Of a stretch of DNA of 64,000 nt, positions 55,340-64,000 are shown one piece after another. The stretch covers positions 106,657,799 through 106,721,798 of the forward strand of contig NC_089584.1 of assembly GCF_019320115.1 (NCBI RefSeq), written 5' to 3'. The position numbers and the translations under genes are program-made. Under the pieces are notes generated by a model that ran no database searches, was not told where the DNA came from, and was given only the letters and a program-made list of their open reading frames with translations. Source of the DNA: Miscanthus floridulus (taxonomy: Eukaryota; Streptophyta; Magnoliopsida; Poales; Poaceae). Position 1 is the stretch's first letter; each line of letters starts with the position of its first letter.

Positions 55340-56408
55340 ACCCCCACCCCCCAAGAAGGCATCTCAGACATTCCATGTCACCAGTTCAGCATCAAGAAAC
55401 AACCATATCCATATATAGCATTACCCTGGAGTCTTTCCATAAAAAAAGAGCATTGCACTGGAGTGGTGGAGAACACTGTAACACTTTTGAGCATCTGGCC
55501 CAAATATTACACCAAATGTGTCCCAAATCCCTTAGCTTGTGAATTCATAGTATAACCTTTGTGTAGTAATGTTCGGTCAACAAAAGTTATTCAATTGTCT
55601 AACATGTTGATTACGATGGGTTAAGTGGGATGTCACTCTTAGTTTTCATCCAGCTTTTCACAAACACACAACTCTGTTAGTGGAGGGGTGATAGGGTAGT
55701 CCCTATCCCTGTTCGCCCACTTGGAAAGAGGACTGGATTATTAAGCCTTTTATTGCCTTATTGTGTTTCTTTTTTTTGGTCTTAGTGTACTTTTGTTAAA
55801 TTGCACAACAATATGACTTACTACATGTTGCTTCAAAACAAAACAGAACCAACATCGTTAATTTGAAGCTGAAAACAATCTACAGCACAGTTGCCAATAA
55901 GCGACAATTGCACATTCTCGTATTCACTTCGGGTATTGCTTATGAACATGCTCTCTCTCTCTCTCTCTCTGTTATTGTAATATTATTGTAATATTGCATA
56001 ACATGGAAAAGGTACTTTGTTTGTATGCACTCGTATTTACCTCAATCCTTTGTCTGTATGCACTCGTATTTACCTCAATCCACATATATCGAAGTGGATT
56101 GGGGTGGAAAATTTTCACCCCAATCCACTTCAACACACACATATAGATCGATTTTAATACGAGTGCATCCAAACTAGTCCTTAAGGTGAAATATTGTCGT
56201 GCTGGATTTACATTTTTACATGCATCATTACAGCACTGATTTGTCATAGTTGCAAATGGTTTAAAGATATTTTACTTGATATAACATCAGTTAAAGATAA
56301 CCAGCTGAAATTAGGCTAAGCTTTATTCGATTTTTACTTTTGAAAGTTTCTGTGTTGCAGCACATGCAAGATGAGGATGCAGGAAGACCACCGAGGAAGT
56401 TCTTGTAA
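52487..56408 (+). CDS. Complex I subunit, NDUFB4/B15-type, 2 exons
   Basis: Exon 1 is 52487-52654 (56 codons), exon 2 is 56361-56408 (15 codons plus TAA), joined by a GT-AG phase-0 intron of 3706 bp. The 71-aa product begins MGGGMEVHKNKWIEEWNAGRENLEFNFRWTRR. One hydrophobic span follows at about 33-49 and it ends GIVREF joined to HMQDEDAGRPPRKFL. This fits the small plant homologue of the NADH dehydrogenase beta-subcomplex subunit 4 (B15), an accessory inner-membrane subunit of respiratory complex I. Length matches the plant family. The second exon was found because exon 1 stops short of the conserved C-terminus. The intron carries a tandem duplication, a small LTR element, a poly-C run and MITEs. 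Confidence 0.9.
52794..52997 (+). repeat. Tandem duplication of about 108 bp in intron
   Basis: Copies start at 52794 and 52902. Each contains AACTTTCATCCAAAT, GTGAAACTAGAATCC and GAGAGTCGAGCCCATCC. Few differences, so a recent duplication. Confidence 0.85.
53755..54908 (-). pseudogene. Antisense copia gag-pol fragment inside the small LTR element
   Basis: Read on the minus strand: gag C-terminus (DRGGYNFNNNR near 54820), a Pro/Ser-rich linker, protease (MDSGASSHM near 54320, DSG active site), the pre-integrase segment (SIEFDPFGLSVKDLR near 54060) and the integrase zinc region (TLWHC, stop, LG near 53935; HARQLSTHVQLPFSSSHSRVLNSFE near 53800). The order is that of copia. Several stops and frameshifts are present. 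The fragment lacks gag N-terminus, integrase core, RT and RNase H. Its orientation is opposite to that of the surrounding LTRs. Confidence 0.7.
54701..54809. mobile_element. MITE relic, GTTCG-end family
   Basis: The right end GCGAACAGGGCG and internal GGCTGATAAGCC and ACAGAAAAACACTGTACCATGGC match the family; the left end (CGAGCTGTTTGG) is degraded. It lies inside the antisense copia fragment and split it. Confidence 0.5.
55304..55339 (+). repeat. Poly-C run of 36 bases
   Basis: Uninterrupted C followed by ACCCCCACCCCCC. It sits in the intron of the complex I gene. The exact length is doubtful in any assembly. The plus frame over it reads poly-Pro and is not a gene. Confidence 0.9.
55951..55970 (+). 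repeat. (CT)10 microsatellite
   Basis: Ten CT units in the intron of the complex I gene. Confidence 0.95.
56018..56187. mobile_element. MITE-like hairpin in intron
   Basis: Ends carry TTTGTATGCACTCGTAT and its complement ATACGAGTGCATCCAAA. The centre is a long palindrome around GAAGTGGATTGGGGTG and CACCCCAATCCACTTC. A 34-bp left portion is duplicated (TGTATGCACTCGTATTTACC at about 56021 and 56055). Confidence 0.6.
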
Positions 56409-56892
56409 CCTGCAGGTTCATACTCTTTTGTTTCAAGAAATAAGCAATATTGCCAGGTGTGGTAATGTCAACTTGACAAACATAATGCTACTCGGTTCTT
56501 TGTAAGCACTTTTAAGTTGCTATATATGCTATGTTCCAGGTGTTTTGCCTTTGAGGAACCTATGTAGCGTCTTTATGTGAGTAACTATAACTATGGTTTA
56601 TTGACATACAGTATATATTTTGTATAAACTGAGAGGACACACTACATTGCGCTGGTGGTAGTTCAGTAAGCTGGTTTACCCGTGGTTTGCTCGACAATTT
56701 CAAATAGCCTAACCGACCCTGTTCAATGGGGACTAATTTCTCGAAGGATACATAAACAGTTGAAATTCCTATGCTCTGAAGACGACGGGATCTTTAACTT
56801 TGAAGTCACTGTGACTTGTGAGCATTATGATAGGTAAAGGTACTTAAGTTTTTAAACATTAGATTTCTGTATAAGTATATGAAATAAATATA

Positions 56893-57031
56893 CGCCTTGT
56901 TCGTTTGGGCTTCTTTGACTAATAAGTTATGGCTGAAAGTAATGTTGGCTAATTTGGTGTTAGAGAAAAATATTATTCGTTGGCTAAAAAAGTACGGCTT
57001 ATAAGACAAACAAGCCCAAGCGAATAGGGTG
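56893..57031. mobile_element. MITE, GTTCG-end family, copy upstream of EngB gene
   Basis: 139 bp with ends CGCCTTGTTCGTTTGGGC and the complement of CACCCTATTCGCTTGGGC, flanked by ATA at 56890-56892 and 57032-57034. It lies about 360 bp upstream of the start codon of the EngB-type gene. Confidence 0.75.
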
Positions 57032-57389
57032 ATAATGTGGCAAACTTGTACCTTTACCTATCACATAGTTGTCAACTTTGTACAACTTGAACTTTCAGCA
57101 AAATTATTCTACGAAATATATTTTAGAATATACTAGTTTTTTCCCAATAAAAATAAAATCGGAGTTGGCATCTAATCTGAAGTGCAGTAATATGCAAAAA
57201 CCGAGTCAGATCCAATTATATACAGTGTTTTTCAATCGGACGGCTCACGTCCAGCAATCTCCGTTCTGGTCCCACCCAATCCACTTCGCAGGTCCTTACT
57301 CCACTCTCCTCCAAACCCCGCCGGCCGCCGCACACTTCTCCTTCTCCCCGCCTCTAAAAACACGAAAACCCCGACCGCCGGCGGCGACC

Positions 57390-60300
57390 ATGCTCCTCCA
57401 CCACCGCCTCCTCCCTCGCCTACTGCTCGTTCCTTCCACCCACACCTCCACCACCCTCCGCCCCTCCCGTTTGCCGCTCCGCCTCTCCCTCTCGCCGCTC
57501 TTCTCCGCGCTGTCCCACCTCGCGGCACCGCAGACCGTCGACGAGTCCGACGACGAGGGGGCGCCCCAGGGGAAGGTGCAGGTCAAGATCCCGCTCGACC
57601 GCCTCTTCGTGCCGCCCGGGGCAACCGTGGATGCGGGGGACCAGGACGCCGTGAGCGCACGGGTCTTTAAGGGCTCCAACATCGTGCTGGGCCCATACGC
57701 GCGCGGTGACGCACAGGTGGTCAACGCAGATTTTGTGAAGAGCAGCGTGCGTCCCGATGACTGCCCTCGGGACGGTCTTCCGGAGTTCGCACTCGTTGGC
57801 CGGTCCAACGTCGGCAAATCGTCGCTGCTCAACTCGCTTGTCCGCCGCAAGCGCCTTGCACTCACCTCCAAGAAGCCTGGTAGGTTTTGCTTTGCCTGGG
57901 TGTTGCCTTGTTCGGTTCTCCTTACAGCGTTATCGAGTTTAGGATTTAGTGATTAAAGGTCCTACTTGTTGAGGAAGTGAATCTGAAGTTGATAGTGCAT
58001 CGGTTTCGTTAACTGTAGCTACTGTCAGAGTTGGTGAAACTGTGAAAGGTCGGGAGAATCTGCGCATTTGTGTTTGAAGGGACCGCTGTTTTGTGGAATT
58101 GTTGTAGCCCGTTGCTCCTGCGGTTGCAGTTGAGGTGTTTGGTTTGAGAAATCAACCATCCTATATGAGGTGGTGCATCGTGAGTCCATCCCTCAAATTT
58201 GGTGAAATGACTCTATTCCTCATGCTTATACTAATTATTAGCTTACGAGGAATGAGCTAATGATGGATCAGCTCATTACATTCGACAAACCAAATAAAAA
58301 GTGAAGTGAGAAAATGATGGACTAATCGATTCCACAAACAAAAGGCCTCGTTTGGATCCTTGGAATTGAATTCATTTTAATAATCATAATTTAGACACAT
58401 TAATTAAGCTAATATGGTTGTATATGGATTATATTTGCATATTATTGCTGGCTATACGAGAGAGATACTTATGTGTTGCATTTTCTACCGTAGGGGAGCG
58501 AGTTGAAGAGCATGTTATAAGTTGCAAAGTAGAAACATAGCATGGTGATCTATAGAATCAATTTCCATCTCCCACCTATGAATTTGAGATAGGCTTATAT
58601 GTGAACTTTGGAAAGTGATGGAATGTCAAATTCCAAGCCAAATAGCCTAGTTTATTGAGTAGATTTCAATTCCTCCAAATGAAAGGATCCAAACGGCCCC
58701 TTAGAGCATTTGCAAGAGAACCTCTATATGGCTCTTTATTAGAAAATTTAGAGAGAAAAAATCAGTCTCCAATAGACTTTCTAAACCACTCTTCATTTTT
58801 TCCGTTCTCCAAAACCATCCTTCTCGATCTCCATTAATCAAGAGGCTACCTCGCTCTCTAAATTCAATATATGGTAGTTGTATCATGACTTTTTTCACAT
58901 AAGGAAAATTATGATAAGCCATTGGAGTATAGAGAACGGAACTTATAGAGTCCGTTGGAGACACGAGATATACATAGAGAATATTCATGGGATGACTCTC
59001 CAAATGGAGATATAGAGATTGAATTTTAGAGAGGCTCTTAAGCTGAACTCCCTTTGGTTTACCATGGTCATATGTGTTGTCCTGGCTTTATCTAAAATCT
59101 AAATACCATTTCTTGTTGTAATGCTTATCTTTTGGAAGCTCTTATCAACCAGGTACTCTGTTCACACGTTTAGTTTTTATATAAGAGCTACCATCACATG
59201 GAACTAGAATTTGAGACTACTTTCCCAGCTTCTTACTTCTAAGAGCTATTGTCCCATGTGAGAATATAAAACTGTTTGGTTAGGGATTATAACTAATTAT
59301 CTCTTAAATCCATTAAATTGTGCTCTGGCATCAATTTTATCTCTAGAAAATATCTCTGCAAGGCTTGATCATTTGTGCACCTTTAGTTTTACACTTTGGA
59401 GATATACTGCATCTGTACAGCAGGAAGTTAATAAAGGTAACCGTAGTAACTGTACAGAGAAGCTTGTTTCATTTCATTAATGTTGTTGGTTATTTTCATT
59501 ATTGCAGGGAAGACCCAATGTATCAATCATTTCAAAGTAAATGACAGCTGGTATCTTGTTGACTTGCCTGGTTATGGGTAAACTACTGATCAGCAGACTT
59601 TTAGTTTTACTAGTAGTTTCCAAAAAAATAATCATGGAGATGAACATATTTATATTTTCTTATGGTTGAAAATATTCTTCACATAGAAATGGATGAGGTG
59701 GCATATGATGTTACATGTTTAATCCTCTAAAACAAGTCAGAATCAATTGGCAAGGGGTTAACAATTACAGGAATCGCTTAAACAACCCTAATCAAACCCT
59801 TTTCAACTTATCTTTTTGAATTTATTCTTTATTTATTTCACCAAAAAAAAAGAGCTCTGCCCTTCCATCTCTTGGATAAATAGAGGGGGGGAGGGCAGAG
59901 CCTTGCTACTGCAAATATTACTGGAACGGATCTGGCAATAAAGGCCAATGCATGGTCTGTCCAAGAAACTAGTAAGAATGTAAGGAGTTTTTCATTTGAT
60001 AAGCTTATGAAGCATCTTGCATCGGTAGTATATGAATGAATGAGATATGGGTTGATAGTTCAGTCTAAATGTGAAAAACACCATGTCATCAAATTGGTGT
60101 TTGTGAGTTCAAAAGTTTGTTTTACAGACTCAATATTGACTGAGAATGTCTGTGCCTAATATTTTTATGTATTCTACTTTGATCTATATCTGAAAAACTC
60201 TACATCGCTACATGATCTTGGATTTTTCTTTGGGCAAATTAACCAGACTGCCTGTTATTTGTCATATGTATAACAGTGAAACATGAATTCACAAATATAG

Positions 60301-62345
60301 AAAATAAATTTGCATCCCATTAGTTGGAGGATATATTTAGTCGAAATATTATCCATTTTCTTGCATTAACAAGAGCTTTTATTGAACAGATATGCTTCTG
60401 CACCACAGGAAGCTCGTACCAATTGGGATGAATTTACCAGAAATTACTTTCTCAGCAGGGAGAATTTGGTATCTGTTTTTCTCCTTATAGATGCAAGTAT
60501 ACCTGCCAAGAAGATTGATCTTGACTATGCTAGTTGGCTTGGTCAAAACAAGGTAAGCATGCTTCTGAAACGACTGAACTCCCATTTATGAAGTAATTGA
60601 CCATCATTCTTTCATCCATATGCGGTAGGAGTGCTCTTTGATATTGTTAGTAGATAATCTAGTTGATCTGAGCAATAGAAAATAATGCTGCTCAAGTCTA
60701 AAGGCTGAAATATCCCAGTTTGTCAAGTTGAAAATCTTGTGCGCACATGATTCTAGCAATAAGCTGAACCAGATTTATTTACAATCATTTTATCTTTCAC
60801 ACACAATGTGTATGGATGTTATCTGTTCTTGTTAGTCAAAGTTAACTATGATTGACTGATTTATTTACCCATCACAATGAAAGATGTATACTTGTCCGAT
60901 AGAACAAGTATAGCACTGTATTAGACTTTAGGCAGCAGCAATCAATCTTTTCCTAGAGGTTTGAGTCAGAACTTTGAAGGCATATTGCCGTCCTGGGACA
61001 AAGCAAACCAAGAATTTGTTACTGACTTATTTGCTCACACAAAGAACTTAACTTGGCAAGTCCTAAGTTTTTTTATCATGAAATTATTCGATCATTTAGG
61101 ACATAATTGCAATGGGCTCTCTGTTTCTGCATTTTGCCATTGGGTTTATGATGTAGCCTGCCATTTGTATTTTGTGCTATCCTTTTCAAAACCCATCGAA
61201 GTCTGCAGAGTGCAGCTTAATTCTGGAGTCTGGACCCCCTACCTCATTTTTAAAACTTATAAGACTATACAAAGTAAAAAAGAAAAGGATCTGGTAACAG
61301 TCCGACATATACTAGTACACTGTACTAAAAAGTTCTGAAAAGGTGTTAGCTTCGTGCCTTTTTTTCCCCCTTTTCCTGTACTAGGCATAGATCCAGTTCC
61401 ATTCTTCGCGTAAATAGTGCAGTGCGCCAGTGCCCACAGACACCCACCCTTCGCAACCAGGTCTGAACTCTCAAACCCTGGACCGCATGTCCTACCCAGT
61501 CAATATTAATTAACAGCCCCACCTCCTTATGCTCTTCTGTCCTTGCTTCCTTCACAACGAACTATTATTTCGCCTACTCTCATTTCTGTTTTGCTGCAAT
61601 CTAGTGCAAAATAATCCTCTTTGGGCAAAGGACCAATTAACAGCCCCACCTCCTTGCTCTTCTGTCCTTGCTGCCTTCACGGCAAACCATTACTTCACCT
61701 ACTCTCATTTCTGTTTTGCTGCAAGCTACGTAGTGCAGAATAATCCTTTTTGGACGACCTATGTTGGCATGAGCCTTGGTCCTGGGGACACCAGCTAACA
61801 TACTCCTTTTCAGACATACAGTAATTGATGGACTTGTGTACAGTCAGATGTAGTAACTAGTAGTGCGCTTGCGATCACAACCGTATCAAACATGCATTCG
61901 CCCTGTTCGTTTGGACTTGTTTGGCTTATAAGCCGTACTTTTTCCTGCCAATGAACAATATTTTTCTCTCACACCAAACCAGCCAACAGTACTTTCAGCC
62001 ATGGCTTATCAGCCAAACAAGCCAAAACGAACAGGGCGATGTTTACCCATGTGAAGAATCTATAGGTTGTTGAGGAATAAATCTGGCACTGTTCACTTTT
62101 AATGTTTAATACCCCATTCTGTTCAGGTTCCCATGACCCTTGTGTTCACAAAATGTGACAAGCGCAAGAAGAAGAAGAACGGCGGCAGGAGACCCGAAGA
62201 AAACGTGGAAACTTTCCAGAGCCTAATCCGTGAATACTTCGAGGCTGCGCCTCCTTGGATCATGACGAGCAGCGTGACCAACCAGGGCCGCGATGAGATA
62301 CTCCTGCACATGTCTCAGCTTAGGAATTATTGGCTCAAGCATTGA
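57390..62345 (+). CDS. Organellar EngB/YihA-type GTPase (EMB2001-like), 4 exons
   Basis: Exons 57390-57879, 59508-59577, 60390-60552 and 62127-62345 (TGA at 62343) give 313 aa; introns are GT-AG of phases 1, 2 and 0. Residues 1-50 are Arg/Leu/Ser/Pro-rich with few acids, a plastid or mitochondrial presequence. GTPase motifs: G1 GRSNVGKS (137-144), G2 Thr in GKTQ (166), G3 DLPG (182-185), G4 TKCD (249-252), G5 TSSV (288-291). This is the circularly unpermuted EngB family, which in bacteria acts in assembly of the large ribosomal subunit; the plant EMB2001 homologue is required for embryo development. The C-terminus LRNYWLKH matches the family. The start at 57390 was chosen because upstream in-frame codons (from 57069) lie in AT-rich non-coding DNA. 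Confidence 0.93.
58344..58699. mobile_element. MITE with GTTTGGATCC ends in EngB intron 1
   Basis: Left end GGCCTCGTTTGGATCC, right end complementing to GGGGCCGTTTGGATCC; AATTGAATT near the left and AATTCCTCCAAATGAAAGG near the right. About 355 bp, no coding. Such ends are common in grass MITEs. The target duplication is not clear. Confidence 0.65.
58700..59040. mobile_element. MITE with AGAGC ends in EngB intron 1
   Basis: The left end TTAGAGCATTTGCAAGAGAACCTCT is complemented by AGAGAGGCTCTTAA at the right. Interior inverted words (CCAATAGACTTTC; GAGTCCGTTGGAGAC) give a hairpin. It abuts the preceding MITE directly. Confidence 0.55.
61899..62038. mobile_element. MITE, GTTCG-end family, in EngB intron 3
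   Basis: About 140 bp, ends CGCCCTGTTCGTTTGG and the complement of CGCCCTGTTCGTTTTGG, near-perfect. Centre contains GGCTTATAAGCC and TTTTTCTCTCACACC. Flanks ATT and ATG allow only an imperfect 3-bp duplication. It lies 89 bp upstream of exon 4. Confidence 0.75.
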
Positions 62346-62648
62346 GATACAATGATAGCTAAACCGGATCGAAGCAACTGAAACAGCATACAAAGCACTG
62401 TCTCATTGATGCATGAGCAGTCTGGCACCTCCGCAATCAGGCTTTCGCACCAACTAATCCGCCGTTTGAGCTGTTAACTGTCCAATATGACCCCTGTGCA
62501 TGATTACCCAATCAACACTCTGGGAATGCAGACAAGGTGCTAAAATCAGCTGATCCTGGGTTTTTCTATTGTGTACACGTACAATCCCAATGTTTTCCCC
62601 TTGTTCCCTTCTGATTATAGGTTTGTGCATGCTGTGGGTTAAATGATT

Positions 62649-62862
62649 AATAAACCCTGGTGTCAGCTAATCATCAGCGGGAATCTGACTTTTTTGTTTG
62701 TTACTTACTCGTATGTGCTCCCTTAGACCCTGCAGCATACAAATGGCAGGAGGAGGTGCATGAACTTGACCTGTTAAGAAATGGATTTGTTGTGTACAGA
62801 ATGTATTGAGAGCGCCACATTATTGGGATCCCCTTCTATCATACAGTGTGTTATGTAATAAA
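62649..62862 (+). terminator. Possible polyadenylation signals of the EngB gene
   Basis: AATAAA at 62649-62654 and at 62857-62862, about 300 and 510 bp after the stop codon. Plant near-upstream elements are loose, so either, both or neither may be used. Confidence 0.4.
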
Positions 62863-62921
62863 ATGTATATAGCTGAGAAAAGAGCCGGTGGACCGGTACA
62901 GGTTTGCCAATGCTGATCATA

Positions 62922-63160
62922 CTCGCTCCGTCCCTAAATGCCTGTCGTTTTCGCTTTACTTTCTGAGAAACAACTTTAGCTAAATATAATTTAAAAAATA
63001 TTAATATTTATGATACATAATTAGTATCATTGGATATATATTTGAATTTAGTTTTTTAATAAATTTATTTAGAGATAAAAATGTTACACGTATTTTCTAT
63101 AAATCGAGTCAAAGATATCGACACTTAAATTGTGACGATAGACATTTAGGGACAAAGGAG
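62922..63160. mobile_element. Stowaway MITE
   Basis: 239 bp with ends CTCGCTCCGTCCCTAAATG and the complement of GACATTTAGGGACAAAGGAG, flanked by TA on both sides (62920-62921, 63161-63162). CTCC(G/C)TCCC ends with TA duplication are diagnostic of Stowaway (Tc1/mariner-derived) elements. Confidence 0.9.
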
Positions 63161-63162
63161 TA

Positions 63163-64000
63163 TATCTAATATTTACAGGCAAACTTGGCTGTAATTTTGT
63201 TTATCCTGGTGAAACCATAGGTTTTCAGTAGTACATCTGTCCTACACCTATAGTTTAAAGTTCTGACACCCATGTCTTCCTCTTAAAAAAACACATGTTT
63301 GTCCGTATTACGGCCACGTCTTAAAAAGCCGTGCGCCGTCTACGCCAATAGATAGATGCTTGTATAATCCAAGAGAACAGCTCACCTGCCTAACCACAGC
63401 TGGAGCACGCATTCGCCGCTAAACAATGCAATCAGCGCGTACTGATGCCACGGAGAAACAGCACGCTAACAAGGTGTGTTGTTTTATGCTTGGTGGTGTA
63501 CTGGTGTGTGCAAGCAAGGCTGCAAGGAATCGTTCAACGCTTCAGTTACTTACGTAATGGTACGGTAAAGTACGTACTTGTAGTATACTAGTAGACAGTT
63601 TTTTTTTTTTTGCTGATTTGTTGTTTTTTTTTTTTTTGCTGATATGTTGTGAGAGAAAAATTCGGCTTATGGCGTGCCGCGGCAGTGGTGTACAGTTGCA
63701 GAGCGGTGAGTGGAGTTGCCGTAGTCAATGCCCGGTACTCGCCGGCTCCAATGTAGTCATGCACAGTAACTGGTGTCTGGCCTTGGGGGCAGTTGCAGCC
63801 TTGCAGAAAGGGCAGTTGATCGCACGGAAAGCGGCAAGTGGACAGTAGACACAGCCAACGGATCAATCTACTCCCGTGTCTTCACTTTACCCAAACTGTG
63901 TTGCGGCCCAACGCCTGCCTTGCACTTGCACCTGTGTGTTCTGTTTTGAGCCAGTCTGCGATCACAAAGCTGTAGCTGTTCCCTCCCTTCACGGAAAGCT
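63163..64000. other. Intergenic, no gene recognised
   Basis: Contains two T-runs at 63598-63611 and 63624-63637, each followed by GCTGATTTGTTG or GCTGATATGTTG, a small local duplication. The last 350 bases are more GC-rich and might be near a gene beyond the window, but no reading frame is convincing. Confidence 0.35.

Noticed and set aside
55268..55555. Poly-Pro ORF over the C homopolymer
   Set aside because: Produced by the 36-base C run and flanking sequence within an intron.
57232..57871. Minus-strand ORFs of 98 and 191 codons opposite EngB exon 1
   Set aside because: Antisense shadows of a GC-rich exon whose plus-strand frame carries a complete GTPase P-loop.

Overview
The window is nuclear DNA from a grass, most likely a panicoid such as a relative of sorghum, maize or sugarcane. 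The signs are split genes with GT-AG introns, several MITE families typical of grasses, Sirevirus and Tat-type LTR retrotransposons, and protein-coding genes of grass type. No bacterial operons, CRISPR arrays, tRNAs or rRNAs were seen. The species cannot be named from sequence alone.

Layout. 1-13.7 kb: mostly repeat-rich intergenic DNA with one convincing gene, a three-exon pathogen-related protein on the minus strand (3978-5224). Around it are two Helitron-like 3' ends facing each other (about 1020-1480 and 7292-7740), a hAT MITE, a 110-bp tandem array between 191-bp direct repeats, a long AAT microsatellite and a decayed fragment of a kinesin-light-chain-related TPR gene. 13.7-45.6 kb: a three-level nest of LTR retrotransposons. 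A Ty3/gypsy element (13718-45623, plus) was split by a second gypsy element of Tat type (15713-39908, minus), which was split by a Sirevirus-like copia element (24882-35330, plus). All three have matching 5-bp target-site duplications (CCTAC, GTAAG, GCATT). All are broken by stop codons or frameshifts. 45.6-51 kb: low-coding DNA with a 548-bp tandem duplication and MITEs.

51-64 kb is a gene-rich end. It holds TOM7 (51228-51440, minus), head to head with a complex I NDUFB4/B15-type subunit gene (52487-56408, plus). The 3.7-kb intron of the latter holds a small LTR element carrying an antisense copia fragment. Next is a four-exon organellar EngB/YihA GTPase gene (57390-62345, plus) with several MITEs in its introns, then a Stowaway MITE downstream.

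The host genes share an organelle theme (outer-membrane protein import, inner-membrane respiratory complex I, organelle ribosome-assembly GTPase), but nothing shows they work as a unit. The most unusual signals are: the middle element of the nest has more diverged LTRs than the element it inserted into; the middle element carries an intron-containing antisense ORF; and the small intronic LTR element has a pol fragment running against its LTR orientation. Exon positions, percent differences and copy numbers were all read by eye and need machine confirmation.
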